Source: Enterobacteriaceae bacterium RIT691 | Lineage (GTDB): Bacteria > Pseudomonadota > Gammaproteobacteria > Enterobacterales > Enterobacteriaceae | Reading direction: 5' to 3' | NCBI GenBank assembly: GCA_009668205.1 | Contig: WJYM01000008.1 | Span: 62,001-126,000 of the forward strand | DNA length: 64,000 nt | Part shown: piece by piece, positions 1 to 11,104 of the stretch | Layout of the letters: each line of letters opens with the position of its first letter | Position numbering within the stretch: the stretch's first letter is position 1 | Notes under the pieces: generated by a model | The model's input: only the letters and a program-made list of their open reading frames with translations | What the model was told of the DNA's origin: nothing | Databases searched by the model: none | Made by a program: the position numbers and the translations under genes

Positions 1-522
1 TTTCGGGTCCTGCGGCCAGGTCATCACCATATTTTCGCCACTCAGCGCATGGTTGATGGCTTCTGGTGTGATCTTCATTTCACCCCCGGCATCCGCAAGC
101 CAGGTCAGTGACTCTTTCAGCAAATCATTACGGCTAACGGGGAGGCTCAGGCTGAACAGCGTGTAGTCATAGGACACAATCGCCGGTGGCATGGGATGTT
201 GGGGATCGATGCCCTGCTGCCACAAAGAACGGGCCTGCATGGTTTCTAAACTGCCGCTCTGCGAAAGCGCCAGACGGGGAATAAAGTGGCTATAGCCAGA
301 CTGTTGCGAGCTCTCATTAAGGGAACCCGTATTGATTTGCAGACGAATTTCAACGCGATCGCCTGGACGCTGTGGCGTGGCTAAGACCTGCCACTGAAAA
401 CCGTTGGCCAGAGTGCCCTGTTGCCATGCCGGGTCTGGCTGGAGCGCTTCTGCTTGCACATAGCCCGCAGTTGCCATTAACAGCATCCCGCCCGCTATGA
501 GTCGAATTTTTGTGCCCTGCAT
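1..522 (-). CDS. yhjJ: YhjJ, M16 peptidase-like periplasmic protein (5' part only)
   Basis: The first 174 codons of YhjJ; the gene leaves the window at base 1, exactly on a codon boundary. The protein opens with a Sec signal peptide (charged start MQGTKIR, hydrophobic core, likely cleavage after the VQA near residue 24), so it acts in the periplasm. It belongs to the pitrilysin/insulinase M16 fold. At residues 79-83, where active M16 enzymes carry the zinc motif HxxEH, the sequence reads HFIPR, so the metal site appears lost and the protein is probably not a working zinc protease. The E. coli K-12 protein is closely similar through this stretch. It lies upstream of dctA on the same strand, as in E. 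coli. Confidence 0.93.
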   Translation of the reverse strand, partial: MQGTKIRLIAGGMLLMATAGYVQAEALQPDPAWQQGTLANGFQWQVLATPQRPGDRVEIRLQINTGSLNESSQQSGYSHFIPRLALSQSGSLETMQARSLWQQGIDPQHPMPPAIVSYDYTLFSLSLPVSRNDLLKESLTWLADAGGEMKITPEAINHALSGENMVMTWPQDPK

Positions 523-656
523 CTGAACCCCTGAATCAACAATCCTGGTTAAAAAGACAACTCACACTCAAATGATGAGTTAAATACGTGGTTTAGACCG
601 TGCGAAAGATGAAATGTCACACGTTCCACGAAAAATATGGTCAATTATGCGCAGGA

Positions 657-684
657 GCCCGCAGTCCATCAAGGGACTACGGGC
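657..684 (-). terminator. Stem-loop downstream of dctA
   Basis: An inverted repeat with 10 paired positions and one mismatch (arms 657-667 and 674-684) sits about 25 bases beyond the dctA stop. On the minus strand no clear U-run follows, so a terminator role is plausible but not proven. The rest of the yhjJ-dctA gap (523-708) shows nothing else clear. Confidence 0.4.
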
Positions 685-708
685 AGATTACCGAGGTAAG
701 TCGCGGGA

Positions 709-2004
<1,296 letters not shown>

Positions 2005-2139
2005 TTAAGGTAAGACCACAGGCAACGTAGGGTTTTTATTCGCCTGCGGCCTTAAAATAACATCCGATAAACAATGCAGAAACAAATAGCGCGGTTAATG
2101 TTAAAAAATTAGAGCTGACTCGTAAAAGCGCGCAACGCA

Positions 2140-4146
2140 TTACGCGGTTTCATTTTTTCCCTGCCCGCTGAGATACTGCTCCTCGAATTTCTCAGGCGGC
2201 ACTGCGCGATCGAACAAATACCCTTGTCCGACATCTACCCCGGCATTTTTCAGCCATTCAAGCTGCGCTTCGGTTTCAACCCCTTCGGCGACAATGCTGA
2301 GATTAAGGCTGCGGGCCAGCTGAATGATGGCCGACACCATACTGATATCGTCAGGCAGAGAATCGACGAAGATTTTATCGATTTTAAGGATATCGACTGG
2401 CAGTGATTTCATGTGCTGAAGCTGGCGCAGCCCGGCATAGCCCATACCGAAATCGTCCAGCGCTATCTGCACGCCCGCATTTCGCAGCGGACGCAGGATT
2501 GCCACGGCAGCTTTAGGGTCATCGATACGTCGGCTTTCTGTGACTTCCAGCACCAGCGTGCCGCGCGCAATGCGGTAGCGATTCAGTAACTCGAGCATGT
2601 CCGCCACCATATCGTGGTGGAGCAATTGTAGCGCGGAGAGGTTCACCGAGAGAGGCAGCATAATGCCACGGCTCTGCCAGGCCGCCAGTTGACGGCAGGA
2701 CTCCTCGAGCACCCAGTAGCCCACGGTCACCATCAGGCCGCAGGTTTCAATACGTTCGATGAGGTCAGACGGCAGTTCCCAGCGACCATCCGGCTGACGC
2801 AAGCGCAGCAGCGCTTCCGCACTGCACACTTTGCCGCTGGCGATATCAATCTGAGGCTGCAGCCAGATGGCAAACTGCTGGTTATCCAACGCTGAGAGGA
2901 TATCGCTCTCTTCCGTCAGGCGCTGCTGGGCTTTGACCATCTGTTCGGGATCAAAGAACTCAATCTGGTTTTTACCTTTACGCCGGGCGGTGAAGGCCGC
3001 AGACATCGCGTGACGATACAGCTGTTCAGCGGTCAAATCCCCCTGGAACATGGCAATACCGATACTGGCGCTGGGGCGCAGCTGAATGCCCTGAAGGGGC
3101 AACCGCTCATTTATGATAGTAAGTACTTGCTGACTTAATGTGATCGCATGCCACGGCTCTTTCACGCCATGGGCCAGGATGGCAAAGTCATAGGCGCTGA
3201 CCTGGGCCAGCACCATACGGGGAGAAATCACGGATTTGAGCTTTTCCGCCAGCGTCAGCAGCAGCATCTCGCGCTGGCTCTCTTTCAGCACGCCCGCCGT
3301 GTCCTGCAGCGTTTCGCAGGCCACCACCATCAGCGCGGTGGTCTTCTTGTGGGTCACGGTCTGTTCTAACAACGCCAGCAGGAAGGCCTTATTGGGCAGT
3401 TCAGAGACCGGGAAGCGGGTAGACTGGTTACTCAATTCTTCATGCTGGCGCAACAGAATTTGCTGGTTACGGTTATAGCTGCGCACCAGCATGCCAATCT
3501 CATCATCATGATGCAGTCGCGGCAGCGGCAACTGGTGACCGACACGATCCTGCGGTGAAATGTTGTTCAGCTCACGGGCCAGCGTGCGCAGCGGGCGCAC
3601 AATCAGGCGGTTGATGCACCACGTGAGGCCCACGGTGAGCATCAGCACCAAAAGTAAGTAAGCAGTTACTAATGTAGCAAGCGAACTCATCACGAATTTA
3701 TAGGTGCGATACGAGTCGGATTGCAGCACCAGATACGCCAGCGGCTGAGGATTGGCCGAACGCTCCAACGAATAGACAGGCAAGGAGATCTGCACCGGCA
3801 GCTCAAACATGCGGGTGATCGTCACCGGAACCGGGCGCTCTTCAATAAAACGCATCCCCAGCGCCTGAAACTGATTTGGCAGAACCACATCGGCACGGCT
3901 GACAATCCCCGCAGGCTGGATTCGTGCGAGTATCGTTTCGGCTTCCGGAATATCCCCTTTCAGGATCGCTGAAGAGAGCGGTTCACGCACAGAACGGGCA
4001 ATGCTTTCGAGCTGAGTCGCGGTAACATAGCGGTTTTGTTGCACAAAATGAAAAAACAAAATCGAACAAAAGATGAACACAAACACCATAGTGAACGCCG
4101 CCACTATGGCCATTTGTTTTATTGTTAATGAGCGGCTAACGCGCAA
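2140..4146 (-). CDS. pdeK: PdeK (YhjK), EAL-domain c-di-GMP phosphodiesterase with degenerate GGDEF
   Basis: 668 residues; the E. coli protein has about 650. Two membrane segments (near residues 10-33 and 150-175) flank a periplasmic sensor region. They are followed by a HAMP-like stretch ([13 protein letters not shown]), a GGDEF-fold domain and a C-terminal EAL domain. The GGDEF signature is replaced by SAYDF, so this domain is not expected to make c-di-GMP. The EAL domain keeps its catalytic set: [21 protein letters not shown], a lysine in DILKIDK, AEGVE and GQGYLF. It is therefore expected to hydrolyse c-di-GMP to pGpG. It lies next to the cellulose operon, whose synthase is activated by c-di-GMP, so it may act as a local brake (inference). 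The gap to bcsC (4147-4297) shows no clear site. Confidence 0.95.
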   Translation of the reverse strand: MRVSRSLTIKQMAIVAAFTMVFVFIFCSILFFHFVQQNRYVTATQLESIARSVREPLSSAILKGDIPEAETILARIQPAGIVSRADVVLPNQFQALGMRFIEERPVPVTITRMFELPVQISLPVYSLERSANPQPLAYLVLQSDSYRTYKFVMSSLATLVTAYLLLVLMLTVGLTWCINRLIVRPLRTLARELNNISPQDRVGHQLPLPRLHHDDEIGMLVRSYNRNQQILLRQHEELSNQSTRFPVSELPNKAFLLALLEQTVTHKKTTALMVVACETLQDTAGVLKESQREMLLLTLAEKLKSVISPRMVLAQVSAYDFAILAHGVKEPWHAITLSQQVLTIINERLPLQGIQLRPSASIGIAMFQGDLTAEQLYRHAMSAAFTARRKGKNQIEFFDPEQMVKAQQRLTEESDILSALDNQQFAIWLQPQIDIASGKVCSAEALLRLRQPDGRWELPSDLIERIETCGLMVTVGYWVLEESCRQLAAWQSRGIMLPLSVNLSALQLLHHDMVADMLELLNRYRIARGTLVLEVTESRRIDDPKAAVAILRPLRNAGVQIALDDFGMGYAGLRQLQHMKSLPVDILKIDKIFVDSLPDDISMVSAIIQLARSLNLSIVAEGVETEAQLEWLKNAGVDVGQGYLFDRAVPPEKFEEQYLSGQGKNETA

Positions 4147-4297
4147 AAGAACCTTCTCCCGAAAAAAGAAACACCTGACGGTGCATCACCGGCTAACCGG
4201 GCTAGCACAATTGACCCCGGCAGTAAGTGATTTTCGGCACATTATACGCCAACAAAGCGCATATCGTGACGGGTGTTCGCTAATTAGGTCTAATCTG

Positions 4298-7200
4298 TTA
4301 CCAGTCTGCGTAAGGGATTAACGGCTGCGGCGGCAGATCCATATCGCCCTGCCAACCGGCGGCAGAATAACGAACGTACAATAAGGCGTGGCTCGGGGTG
4401 TAATCTTTCGCCTGCTGAATGTCGACGGCGGCACCAATAAACCAGTTTGAGGTCAGACGCCGCTCAATCAGCGCCCGGGCGGTATAACCAAACCCGGAAG
4501 ACGCGCTGCCATCATCCACAATCTGACTTCCCTCGCTGCGGAAATCTGACGGTAGCAGGTTAGGGATTGGATAACGGGCCTGATTGTCGGTTCTCGAGTG
4601 CGACCAGGAGACCGAACCGCCCAGCTCCCACGACCAGTTTTCCGTGCGCTGACGCCAGTTTACCGGGACGGCAAAGGACAGATACTGCTGCGGACTGTAA
4701 TAGCCGCCCTGCCCAAGGGTATAGCCGCTGAGATCTTTGTCGTAGTGCCAAATCATATTGTTGAGGCCAATCGTCACCCGACGGTTGTTCTCATTGATAA
4801 TCTTGTAGTAATACCCTGCCATCCAGCGCGCACGCCAGTTGTCTTCGACGTTTTGCCCGGTCAGCGCATCCGCGCTCAACGAAGCCCAAACGCCGTTGGC
4901 ATTGCCTTTGTCGTAGCTCAGGCTAACTCCACCCCCGTCAGCCCGCACGCCTCCCCAGGTCGTGCCAGTATTCGGGTCTTTCTGCCCGCCAAACGCCAGC
5001 AGCGAGCTGGAGATGGGGCGACGGTGCCCTTCAACGGTGTAGCCGAGGGAGCCAATGCTGTTGCTGTAGCTCACGCCCCCCACGACATCCACCACGTTAA
5101 AGCCCATTGGCGTGGTGCCGATATCCATGTCCCAGGTGTCATTACGCCAGCCTACGGCGACACTCGCGCCTCTGTCACTTTGGCTCCTGTCGCCGCCGTA
5201 ACAGGTGATATCCGCGCAGGTCCCCCACTTCGGTGAATAGCCACCATCATCATCGGTGGAAAAATTCCCGGCGTTCATGTTGACGTAATCGCTCCGGAAG
5301 AACATGCGCCCATCGGCGAGCGGCGCATCCACCTGAAGCATTGTGGTGTGCGCTTTCAAATCCGAATAGCCGCCGGTCCCGCTGGAGCCCCAGTAATCGT
5401 GCTCCAGCGTCACGTTCACATCCTGCTGACGATAAAGATCGGCCGCATCGCTACGCACGCCGCGTTTGAGCCAGTCATCCGTCGCATCATTACGGGTCAG
5501 ACGGGTAAAGGTGTCGTTGTCCTGCGGTCGCGTCGGGGTGATCCCTGCAGCCACCATCGCATCTTTGTAGCCTTCAAGCGCCTGCTGCGGATCGCCGTTC
5601 TGGACCTGAAAACGGGCGCTGTCACGCAGTACCAGGGCGCTTTCCATCGACGCGGGCTGCGCTTTTGCCTGCGGCACAATGGCGCTGAAAATCTGCTGCG
5701 CCGAGGCTGTATCGCCAAGGCTGGTATCCACCAGCGCGATACGACGCTGCATATTCAGCGAGCGGGTTTCACCCGATGCCGGTGGCTGGAGCTGCGTGAG
5801 CTGCTGGCGGGCAGCAGCGTCATTCCCGTCCGCCACATACACTTCCGCCAGGCCAAGACGGGCATCGTCATTGGTTTTGTCTTTCTGCAACGCGGCGTTG
5901 TACTCCGCCACCGCCGCATCGGTATCCCCGCGCTGCTGCGCCCAGTCGGCCAGCGTCATATCAAAACGTGCTGAAGGCGGCTGCTGTTTCAGCAGCGCAA
6001 TCGCCTGAGCTTCCTGACCGTTTTCACGCAGCAGGTTAGCTTTTTGCAGCGTCTGGTCGGCCTGTAGCCTGTCGGCCAGCTCATGAATATTGCTGTTCCA
6101 CTGACTTTTTGGCAGCGCATTGAGGTGCGACAGCGCCGCCAAATCCTGATTATTGCCGGAGAGGTAAAGGCCGTAGGCGTAAACCTGATCCGGATCGCCT
6201 GATTTTTTGCGCGCCAGATCCATCATCAGGTTATCAGCTTCATTGCGCTGCCCGGCACTGTTGAGATCTTTCGCCAGTCGGTAAGTCACCCATACGCTGT
6301 CCGGATCCAAAGCCAGTCTGCGGCGCTGAATTTCTGCCGCCTGTGCCCATTGTCCCTTGCTTTCCAGCGCTTCAGCCTGCTGCGCCAGGCGATCGTTCGT
6401 CAGGCTGCGCTCGATATCATCAATACTGCGTCGCTGGCTGGCAGACAATCCGTTAATGAACGCCGTGGCCTTCTCCGGAGATTCCGCGCGATAAAGGTTT
6501 GCCAGACCGCGAATGGCGCTGCTGTTGCTGCGATCCAGACGCAGAGCCTGCTGGTAGTAACGTTCGCCCGCCGCACTGTCGTTGCGCGCCATCGCCACAT
6601 CCCCCAGACCGAGCGGGGCGTAGCTGTTCGTGCTGTCCACGCGCTGCGCCTGCTGGTAATAGCGCTGAGCCTGGTCGAGATTTTTACGCTTCAGGGCGGC
6701 ATCGCCTTTACGAATCAGCGGCCAGTAGATTTGCCAGGTCTGCGGTTTGCTGGCTTCCGCTTTCGCCACTTCGGCCTGTTTCGCCTGGGCTTCGGCCTTC
6801 ACGCGGAACGCCGGATCGGCGAGCTGCTTTTGCTGATCCGCCAGCTGACCACGGGCCTGATCCGCAAGATCGCCGGTGGTGAAGATCGTCAGGAATTGCT
6901 GAAGATCCTTCACGCTCTTCGCACTGGTCGGCTCGTTTTTTACCTGGTCATACCAAATGTCTGCCGCGGTGCCGCGCCCGGCATTGGAACGAGCCATCTG
7001 TTGCAGCAGCGCAAAGCCTTCGTCGCTGCGGTTATCCGCGAACAGCATTTTGGCGAGCGTGGTTTGCAGCTGCGTGTTACCTGGCGATTTAGCATTCAGC
7101 GCTTTGAGTTTATTCACCGCTTCATTGTGGCGCGCCGGCAGACGGGCAACCGCCGTCCAGTACTCTACGGCCAAATCACCTTCCGGAGGTGCCCCGTTGA

Positions 7201-7615
7201 AGAGCTGATCATACTGCGCAATCCCTTCCGGAATATGCCCGGTCGTCACCTGTAAACGGGCTTCCTGCAAGGCCTGGCGGCCTTTGCCGGTGGAAAGCTG
7301 CATTTCGCTTTGCGCGGTTTTATAGGCGTCGGCATTCGGATCAAGGGATTTCAGGCGATCGAGCTGTTTTTGCGCGCCCGCGCTATCCCCCTGGCGCAGT
7401 AAATAGCGCATCCGCGCGGCGATAACCTGCGGGTCGTCGGGGGCAATCAGCTCAAGACGGTACAGCGACTGGCGCACCAGATCGTCACGTTTGGCAGATT
7501 CCCCCAAACGCACCTGATCCAGCAGCTGCTGTTGCGCTGAGGGCGCAGCCTGGGCTAATGGCATCAGCGCCATCCCGAGCGACAGGCTGAGTAAACTTAA
7601 TGTGAACTTACGCAT
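4298..7615 (-). CDS. bcsC: BcsC, outer-membrane cellulose export protein (first locus)
   Basis: 1105 residues, slightly shorter than E. coli BcsC (1157). A signal peptide ends at AQAA near residue 24. Residues 25 to about 750 are a long superhelix of tetratricopeptide repeats, with segments such as [12 protein letters not shown] and [12 protein letters not shown]. The last ~330 residues form an outer-membrane beta-barrel ending in an aromatic residue (YADW). The TPR part spans the periplasm and guides the glucan from BcsB to the barrel pore. The start overlaps the end of bcsZ by 19 bases, indicating translational coupling. It is the last gene of the bcsRQABZC unit. Confidence 0.96.
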   Translation of the reverse strand: MRKFTLSLLSLSLGMALMPLAQAAPSAQQQLLDQVRLGESAKRDDLVRQSLYRLELIAPDDPQVIAARMRYLLRQGDSAGAQKQLDRLKSLDPNADAYKTAQSEMQLSTGKGRQALQEARLQVTTGHIPEGIAQYDQLFNGAPPEGDLAVEYWTAVARLPARHNEAVNKLKALNAKSPGNTQLQTTLAKMLFADNRSDEGFALLQQMARSNAGRGTAADIWYDQVKNEPTSAKSVKDLQQFLTIFTTGDLADQARGQLADQQKQLADPAFRVKAEAQAKQAEVAKAEASKPQTWQIYWPLIRKGDAALKRKNLDQAQRYYQQAQRVDSTNSYAPLGLGDVAMARNDSAAGERYYQQALRLDRSNSSAIRGLANLYRAESPEKATAFINGLSASQRRSIDDIERSLTNDRLAQQAEALESKGQWAQAAEIQRRRLALDPDSVWVTYRLAKDLNSAGQRNEADNLMMDLARKKSGDPDQVYAYGLYLSGNNQDLAALSHLNALPKSQWNSNIHELADRLQADQTLQKANLLRENGQEAQAIALLKQQPPSARFDMTLADWAQQRGDTDAAVAEYNAALQKDKTNDDARLGLAEVYVADGNDAAARQQLTQLQPPASGETRSLNMQRRIALVDTSLGDTASAQQIFSAIVPQAKAQPASMESALVLRDSARFQVQNGDPQQALEGYKDAMVAAGITPTRPQDNDTFTRLTRNDATDDWLKRGVRSDAADLYRQQDVNVTLEHDYWGSSGTGGYSDLKAHTTMLQVDAPLADGRMFFRSDYVNMNAGNFSTDDDGGYSPKWGTCADITCYGGDRSQSDRGASVAVGWRNDTWDMDIGTTPMGFNVVDVVGGVSYSNSIGSLGYTVEGHRRPISSSLLAFGGQKDPNTGTTWGGVRADGGGVSLSYDKGNANGVWASLSADALTGQNVEDNWRARWMAGYYYKIINENNRRVTIGLNNMIWHYDKDLSGYTLGQGGYYSPQQYLSFAVPVNWRQRTENWSWELGGSVSWSHSRTDNQARYPIPNLLPSDFRSEGSQIVDDGSASSGFGYTARALIERRLTSNWFIGAAVDIQQAKDYTPSHALLYVRYSAAGWQGDMDLPPQPLIPYADW

Positions 7616-8703
7616 TCCTGGCCCCAGTCAGGTAAGAGCTCGCCGCGAGCGGTGAAGCGAAAACGATGTTGATCCCATCCTTGCCCGAACAGGGTCAGAA
7701 CATAGCTGTAATAGGCGTCATTGCCGGGGAAGTGATCTGCAATGCGCTGGCGTTGAACGGCCTGGGCATCGCGATTTTGTAAGAACGGCAGGAGAGCAGC
7801 AGAGAACCCAACCGGGCCGTCCCCCTCTGTTTTACCGCTGGCAATCTCCACTTTCTCAGGCACGACGCCCGCTTTGGTGGTTTGTGCCGCCATCGGCGCG
7901 AATTTCTTCAACAGCCGGGCTTTTTGCGGATCGGCCTCGTTGAGCATCCCCACCCACAGATAGACCCGGATAGCGTCATAGCTCCCCAAAAGCGTCTTGT
8001 CCTGCTTCAGCTGCCAGCCCTTTTTATTGTCGAAGCGCACCCAGTTCGGCGAGTAGCCCTTTGGCGCCGTTTCCAGCAGCAGTCGCAGATTTGTTGCCTG
8101 AATCGCTTTCCACGGTTCACCGTAGCGTGAGAAATAGGCCGCCAGTTGCACCGGCAGATAGCTCGGATTAAAGCGCCACCCGGCCTCATCCACAAAACCG
8201 ACTTTCCCCGGCAGGAGCATTGAGCCAAGCCCTGGCACCTTCACCACTTCCTCTTTTGCGATACGTGACAACAGCGCTTTCCCGGTCTCGCTGTACTGCG
8301 GCATTTTCCACAAGCGCCCGGCTTCCAACAGCGACCAGGCAATCCAGATATCGGAGTCCGAGGCCGAATTCGTGTCGAGCACTTTCCAGTCATCATCGCC
8401 TTTTTTGCCCCACAGCCAGGCAGGCAGATGCGCCTTTAAATCGCCCTCAGCCAGATTGTTTTGCGTCCAGTTGAACAGGGAAGCGAAGGTCTCACGATCG
8501 TTCGCCGCGAGGGCAAAGAACAGCGCATAGCTTTGCCCTTCAGAGGTGGTGATTTTCCGCGCGTCGCTCGGGTCAATCACCCGCCCCTGTTCGCTAACAT
8601 AATCCTTTTTAAACTGCTCCCACGCAGGCCACTGACAGGCCGCAGTGGCCTGTAACGTGACCAGCATCAGCAGCGCCAGAACGCTCAGACCGATACGCTT
8701 CAT
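7597..8703 (-). CDS. bcsZ: BcsZ, periplasmic endo-1,4-beta-glucanase, GH8 (first locus)
   Basis: 368 residues, identical in length to E. coli BcsZ. A signal peptide ([15 protein letters not shown], cleavage after ATAA) sends it to the periplasm. Family 8 glycoside hydrolase features are present: the catalytic acid glutamate in [11 protein letters not shown] near residue 55 and the catalytic aspartate in the YDAIRVYLW segment near residue 243. It trims or releases nascent beta-glucan; in E. coli and Salmonella it tunes cellulose output. It sits between bcsB (6-base gap) and bcsC (19-base overlap), so it is co-translated with the export machinery. Confidence 0.97.
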   Translation of the reverse strand: MKRIGLSVLALLMLVTLQATAACQWPAWEQFKKDYVSEQGRVIDPSDARKITTSEGQSYALFFALAANDRETFASLFNWTQNNLAEGDLKAHLPAWLWGKKGDDDWKVLDTNSASDSDIWIAWSLLEAGRLWKMPQYSETGKALLSRIAKEEVVKVPGLGSMLLPGKVGFVDEAGWRFNPSYLPVQLAAYFSRYGEPWKAIQATNLRLLLETAPKGYSPNWVRFDNKKGWQLKQDKTLLGSYDAIRVYLWVGMLNEADPQKARLLKKFAPMAAQTTKAGVVPEKVEIASGKTEGDGPVGFSAALLPFLQNRDAQAVQRQRIADHFPGNDAYYSYVLTLFGQGWDQHRFRFTARGELLPDWGQECVSSH

Positions 8704-8709
8704 AACCTG

Positions 8710-11097
8710 TTACTCATCATCCGGATCGAGGCGACGACGGCTGAGAATACGCAGCAAACGCCACAGCACCCACGCCAGCAGTATCACACTCAGGGCCGCC
8801 AGCACGGACAGCAGAATTGGGTGGTTCGAGAGCGCAAACCACAGGCGCTCAAACCACGGCAGGTGACCAACGTAGTAAATATCCCCCACCCGCAGGCTGT
8901 TAACGCCCGACTCACGAATCACCGACACCGAGCCAAACATCACTGCGCGTTTGCCGCTGTCGTTCAGCGCGTCATTCAGCAATTCAAACCCGCGCGGGCT
9001 GTCCGCCATCAGGGCTATCACGCTGCGCTGGTCGTTAAACGGTGACTGGAAGCCAATGATCGCCGCCATCGGGCCATCCGCGGTCAGGTCGGCCCGGGCT
9101 GCGGGCTGACGCTCATGATCGTCGACATCGACCGAAGGCAGCTCCATCTGACGGACGGGTGTTTTCACCCAGCTCTTCGTCGCATCGACCAGCAGGTTAA
9201 TGTGTTTATCGTCTTTCAACTGCGGTGGGATCGTGCCGATCAGCAGGATATCGGCATCCTTGTTTTTCATGTCATCCGGGTTATCCGTCAGTTGCAGACG
9301 TGCCCCCGTCAATCCCACTTGCCCGCCAATAGTGGCCACGGCGTCCAACAGCGTAGAGACCTGGTCCGGCGTAGGCGCTTTCGGTACCACAATCAACGAG
9401 TCCGAGAGATCCGCCATCCGGCTGAACGGGAAACCGGCGTTCGCAAAAGCACGCAGATCCGGCATCGCCAGGAAGTGGTAATAGTTTGAGAAATCGATGG
9501 TCGAGTCGTCACCAATGACCACGTGATTCTGAATCGGCTGGAACGTAATACAGTTCTCAATGGTGCCACCCGGCATCGGGTTAGTGTACTGGAAGTCGAA
9601 ACGCAGCTGGTTAACGGCACCCAGCCGCAGCGCCGGAATGGAGACTTCGTTTTTGCCGTCCAGCAGCCCCTGCACAATTGGCAGGCGCAGCAGCAGTGTG
9701 CTGATTTCCTGGCTGCTGCTCAGGTTGTACGACTGCAGGAACTGGTCGTTCAGGTTGATGTCCATCCGCGAGCTGTCTTTCATCGCCGGCTGGGTGTAAC
9801 GGTACTTCAGATCCATGTCGATACCGTTGCTGCGCAGCAGGTAAAGATCGGGCGGCAGATTCAACGACAGGTTGATAGAGGCAGGTTCAAGCCCGGAAGA
9901 CTGCAGCTGCTGCTCATAGGTTTTGAGCTCACCAAAGGTCACTGCCCTGTCGGTATGCACCCAATTCGGCGCATCGTAAGGTTTGCGAGCCATCAGCGGT
10001 TTCACGCTGTCGACGGTCACCTTATCACCCCGGAACAGAATATTTCCCGCGGCGATCCCTTCTGCCGCCTTCAGCACATCGTTGTCATCACGACCGAACA
10101 CCACCAGCAGCTTGACGTAAGGTTTGTCCGGGCGGCTGATCATCTGAATCATCGGGGCGTTGACCTGCGGATAATCGCGCAGGAAATCAGGGCGTTTATC
10201 GTTGGTGGCAAAGACGATGGCATTGCTCTCCGGCATCTGGTTGTACAGGACCGGGAACTTCTGCCCACGCCAGCCAGCGCGCGCGCCAAACCAGGAGGCA
10301 ACCAGCGAGGCAGCTCTTTGCTGCGTCAGCGTAGGCGACGCGGCAAACACCATCGGCAAATTGAGCGGACGGTTGTCACGCGAATCGAAAAACGGAATCG
10401 GGAAATACGACAGGTCGTTCTTCACGTTGAGCTGCTGGAAGGTTAAATCCAGCGACGTATTACGCGCCACATCCAGCCACAGCGTGGTACTGGCAGGGTT
10501 TTCGCAGACGTCACGATAATGCCCGACAAATTCCAGCCGCACCCGGTTCAGGTCGGTGATGTACAGCGGGTCCACCGGCACCTGCGCCATCACTTTTTTG
10601 CCCAATTGCTCTTTCGTGACGGGCAGTACGCCCATCAGTTCGTCATTGAGATAGACCTTGAGCTGAGACTGTACCGGCAGCAGCGAGGGCGACGGGGTAT
10701 ACACCAGATTCAGCATCGCTTTTGACACGACTTCGTCACTACGCATACCAAACTCAACGGCGCCGGTCGGGTTCGACCCTTTCAGCACCATGCTGCCGGG
10801 CGCTGGGGCAATCTGCGCAAAACTGAGTTTGACATCCCGGGACGGGACATCGTCGACGACCACAGGATTCGTGACGGCCGCGGCGGCATTCACCGCCCCC
10901 GGATCGATAACCGTAGGGTCGACCATCCCCGCTGTCGCAGGTGCGGCGGGTGTGACGGCAGACGTCACCGCATCCTCGGCGACAGCATTCTGCCCGGGCG
11001 TGGTTGCTGACGTCGGTTCAGAGAAGCTGGTCTGTGGGATAAAGCTCCCGACCCCTACTGCCACTGCGCAAATCCAGGAAAGTTTTCTTTTCATCAT
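8710..11097 (-). CDS. bcsB: BcsB, periplasmic cellulose synthase subunit (first locus)
   Basis: 795 residues (E. coli 779), collinear with E. coli BcsB. It has an N-terminal signal peptide, a short alanine/valine/proline-rich linker to about residue 85, then alternating carbohydrate-binding and flavodoxin-like domains. A single C-terminal transmembrane helix (HPILLSVLAALSVILLAWV) anchors it next to BcsA, and a basic tail ends the protein. BcsB is needed for BcsA activity and passes the glucan through the periplasm. The start lies 7 bases after bcsA. A second ATG follows the first directly (11094), so the start could be one codon further in. Confidence 0.96.
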   Translation of the reverse strand: MMKRKLSWICAVAVGVGSFIPQTSFSEPTSATTPGQNAVAEDAVTSAVTPAAPATAGMVDPTVIDPGAVNAAAAVTNPVVVDDVPSRDVKLSFAQIAPAPGSMVLKGSNPTGAVEFGMRSDEVVSKAMLNLVYTPSPSLLPVQSQLKVYLNDELMGVLPVTKEQLGKKVMAQVPVDPLYITDLNRVRLEFVGHYRDVCENPASTTLWLDVARNTSLDLTFQQLNVKNDLSYFPIPFFDSRDNRPLNLPMVFAASPTLTQQRAASLVASWFGARAGWRGQKFPVLYNQMPESNAIVFATNDKRPDFLRDYPQVNAPMIQMISRPDKPYVKLLVVFGRDDNDVLKAAEGIAAGNILFRGDKVTVDSVKPLMARKPYDAPNWVHTDRAVTFGELKTYEQQLQSSGLEPASINLSLNLPPDLYLLRSNGIDMDLKYRYTQPAMKDSSRMDINLNDQFLQSYNLSSSQEISTLLLRLPIVQGLLDGKNEVSIPALRLGAVNQLRFDFQYTNPMPGGTIENCITFQPIQNHVVIGDDSTIDFSNYYHFLAMPDLRAFANAGFPFSRMADLSDSLIVVPKAPTPDQVSTLLDAVATIGGQVGLTGARLQLTDNPDDMKNKDADILLIGTIPPQLKDDKHINLLVDATKSWVKTPVRQMELPSVDVDDHERQPAARADLTADGPMAAIIGFQSPFNDQRSVIALMADSPRGFELLNDALNDSGKRAVMFGSVSVIRESGVNSLRVGDIYYVGHLPWFERLWFALSNHPILLSVLAALSVILLAWVLWRLLRILSRRRLDPDDE

Positions 11098-11104
11098 AGA
11101 GTCA

